A stretch of DNA of 13,847 bases from CAZKBP01 sp964551015 (GTDB taxonomy: Bacteria; Bacteroidota; Bacteroidia; Cytophagales; Microscillaceae), in contig CAZKBP010000069.1 in NCBI GenBank assembly GCA_964551015.1, positions 1 through 13,847 of the forward strand, read 5' to 3'. Position 1 is the stretch's first letter; the number at the start of each line of letters is the position of its first letter. Made by a program: the position numbers and the translations under genes. Below are positions 12,985 through 13,847 of the stretch, one piece after another. The notes beneath the pieces are model-generated. The model was not told the DNA's origin. It searched no databases and was given only the letters and a program-made list of their open reading frames with translations.

Positions 12985-13847
12985 TTACTTCACAACTATC
13001 ACCTTACGGATGCGCTGTTTTCCATCCTGAGTTACACGGATGAAGTACAGACCAGATTGTTTCAATTCAAATTGCTTATCCAATTTGCCTTGGAAGTTTT
13101 CTTGGATGATTTGTTCTCCTTCACCATTGATGATTTGAATGGTTCCAGATGACAATCCTTCGCGTCCAGCTACTACTTGGAAAGCACCTTTACTTTCGTT
13201 GGGGAAAACATTCACGGAAGTAGCTGTCTCTACAATCTCGAAGTTGATAGTCAAGGCAGCACCTTCATTTCCACTTGCATTCGGTCCAGAGAAAGCAGTC
13301 GCCGTGATGCTGTAAGCACCTGGTGCAAAATCTCCACCGTTGAAATCATCTCTTAGATCATCTCCAAACAAGCTGTAAGGCATGATGTTTTCTACCTGAG
13401 TTCTTTCAATGGGGCCATCTAGTTCGAAAACTACACTACCTGCCTCTTCTGGAGAGGTGATGGCTTGAATACTTAGTTGATTCGTTCCAACTATGGTCAG
13501 ATCAATCATATCACCATCTGCTAAGGTTTGAATCGGCTCATCAGTGTCCGCATTGATCAGTACTAAGCTAGCCACTTCTGGAGCAGCCTCACCATCTACA
13601 ATTGTAAAGTTCAAGGTAGCAGCGGTACCCATTTCACCATTCGCACCTGCTTCGCTGAATGGAGTCGCGGTCAAGCTATAAGCACCTGGGTCAAAATTGA
13701 AGGGGAAGAAATTCCCACCTAAATCTCCAAAAGCAGCGTATGGAGCAGTGTTTTGTAGCTGTGTATTCTCCGCATCACCGCTCAATTCAATTAGAACGCT
13801 ACCCACGGAGCCACTCACATTGGCGCGGATGTTCACGTTACGGGTCG
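12985..13847 (-). CDS. T9SS type A sorting-domain protein with tandem Ig-like modules (partial, 5' end outside window)
   Basis: The frame stays open to the window edge, so only the C-terminal 286 or so residues are visible. Two tandem beta-rich modules of about 115 residues share the pattern GSV-hydrophobic-F/I-E-L-x-G, QxxNT/IxPYxxFGD, FxPGAYSxTATxFS, G-GxxxTxNFxIV. The spacer between them contains VASLVLINADTDEPIQ and a DGDMIDLTI stretch. The final 75 residues are a type A sorting domain: VNVFPNESKGAF (208-219 counted from GTG 13836), GTIQIINGEGEQI, SGLYFIRVTQDGKQRIRKVIVVK. Such tails send proteins through the outer membrane by the type IX system and are removed on attachment or release. 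The missing N-terminus probably holds the signal peptide and functional domain. A terminator follows. Confidence 0.92.
   Translation of the reverse strand, partial: TRNVNIRANVSGSVGSVLIELSGDAENTQLQNTAPYAAFGDLGGNFFPFNFDPGAYSLTATPFSEAGANGEMGTAATLNFTIVDGEAAPEVASLVLINADTDEPIQTLADGDMIDLTIVGTNQLSIQAITSPEEAGSVVFELDGPIERTQVENIMPYSLFGDDLRDDFNGGDFAPGAYSITATAFSGPNASGNEGAALTINFEIVETATSVNVFPNESKGAFQVVAGREGLSSGTIQIINGEGEQIIQENFQGKLDKQFELKQSGLYFIRVTQDGKQRIRKVIVVK

Overview
This is a chromosomal segment of a Bacteroidota bacterium, most likely Cytophagia-like. Four things point that way: a protein at the right edge ends in a type IX secretion (T9SS) C-terminal sorting domain; start codons lack Shine-Dalgarno sequences; several promoter candidates fit the Bacteroidota pattern (TTG, about 19 nt, TAnnTTTG); and the genes are mostly short, independent units. 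No ribosomal RNA, tRNA, CRISPR array, intact insertion sequence or prophage gene was seen.

Left part (1-4300). A small hypothetical protein (minus) diverges from a coiled-coil/SpoIIE-type PP2C phosphatase (plus) that ends at a strong intrinsic terminator. hemC (porphobilinogen deaminase, tetrapyrrole synthesis) follows, preceded by a terminator-like hairpin in its leader. Convergent to hemC is an SMI1/KNR4 (SUKH)-like protein. A short intergenic stretch, a terminator and a 68-residue unknown small gene come next.

Middle part (4470-8890). Two FAD enzymes are divergent: an HI0933/BaiN-like flavoprotein (minus) and a flavin-containing, Baeyer-Villiger-type monooxygenase (plus). The monooxygenase is followed by a secreted protein with degenerate YD-type motifs. 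That gene converges on a SnoaL/NTF2-like small protein across a shared bidirectional terminator.

Right part (9050-13847). A Uma2-family nuclease-fold protein (minus) diverges from a two-helix membrane protein and an exported metallo-beta-lactamase-fold hydrolase (both plus). From about 11290 to 12440 lies a gene-poor, decayed stretch. It holds the last residues of a CHAT-domain protein, one small intact membrane-protein gene with a good promoter, a short direct repeat, and the frameshifted, truncated N-terminus of a GNAT acetyltransferase. Beyond it are an unknown protein with a 78-residue acidic and aromatic tail, a perfect terminator hairpin, and the C-terminal part of the T9SS-exported protein, which runs off the window.

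Most genes look like ordinary, independently transcribed housekeeping or accessory genes. I see no convincing new multi-gene system. The best leads are the acidic-tail protein, the decayed island with its CHAT and GNAT relics, the small membrane gene with a palindromic promoter, and the hemC leader hairpin.
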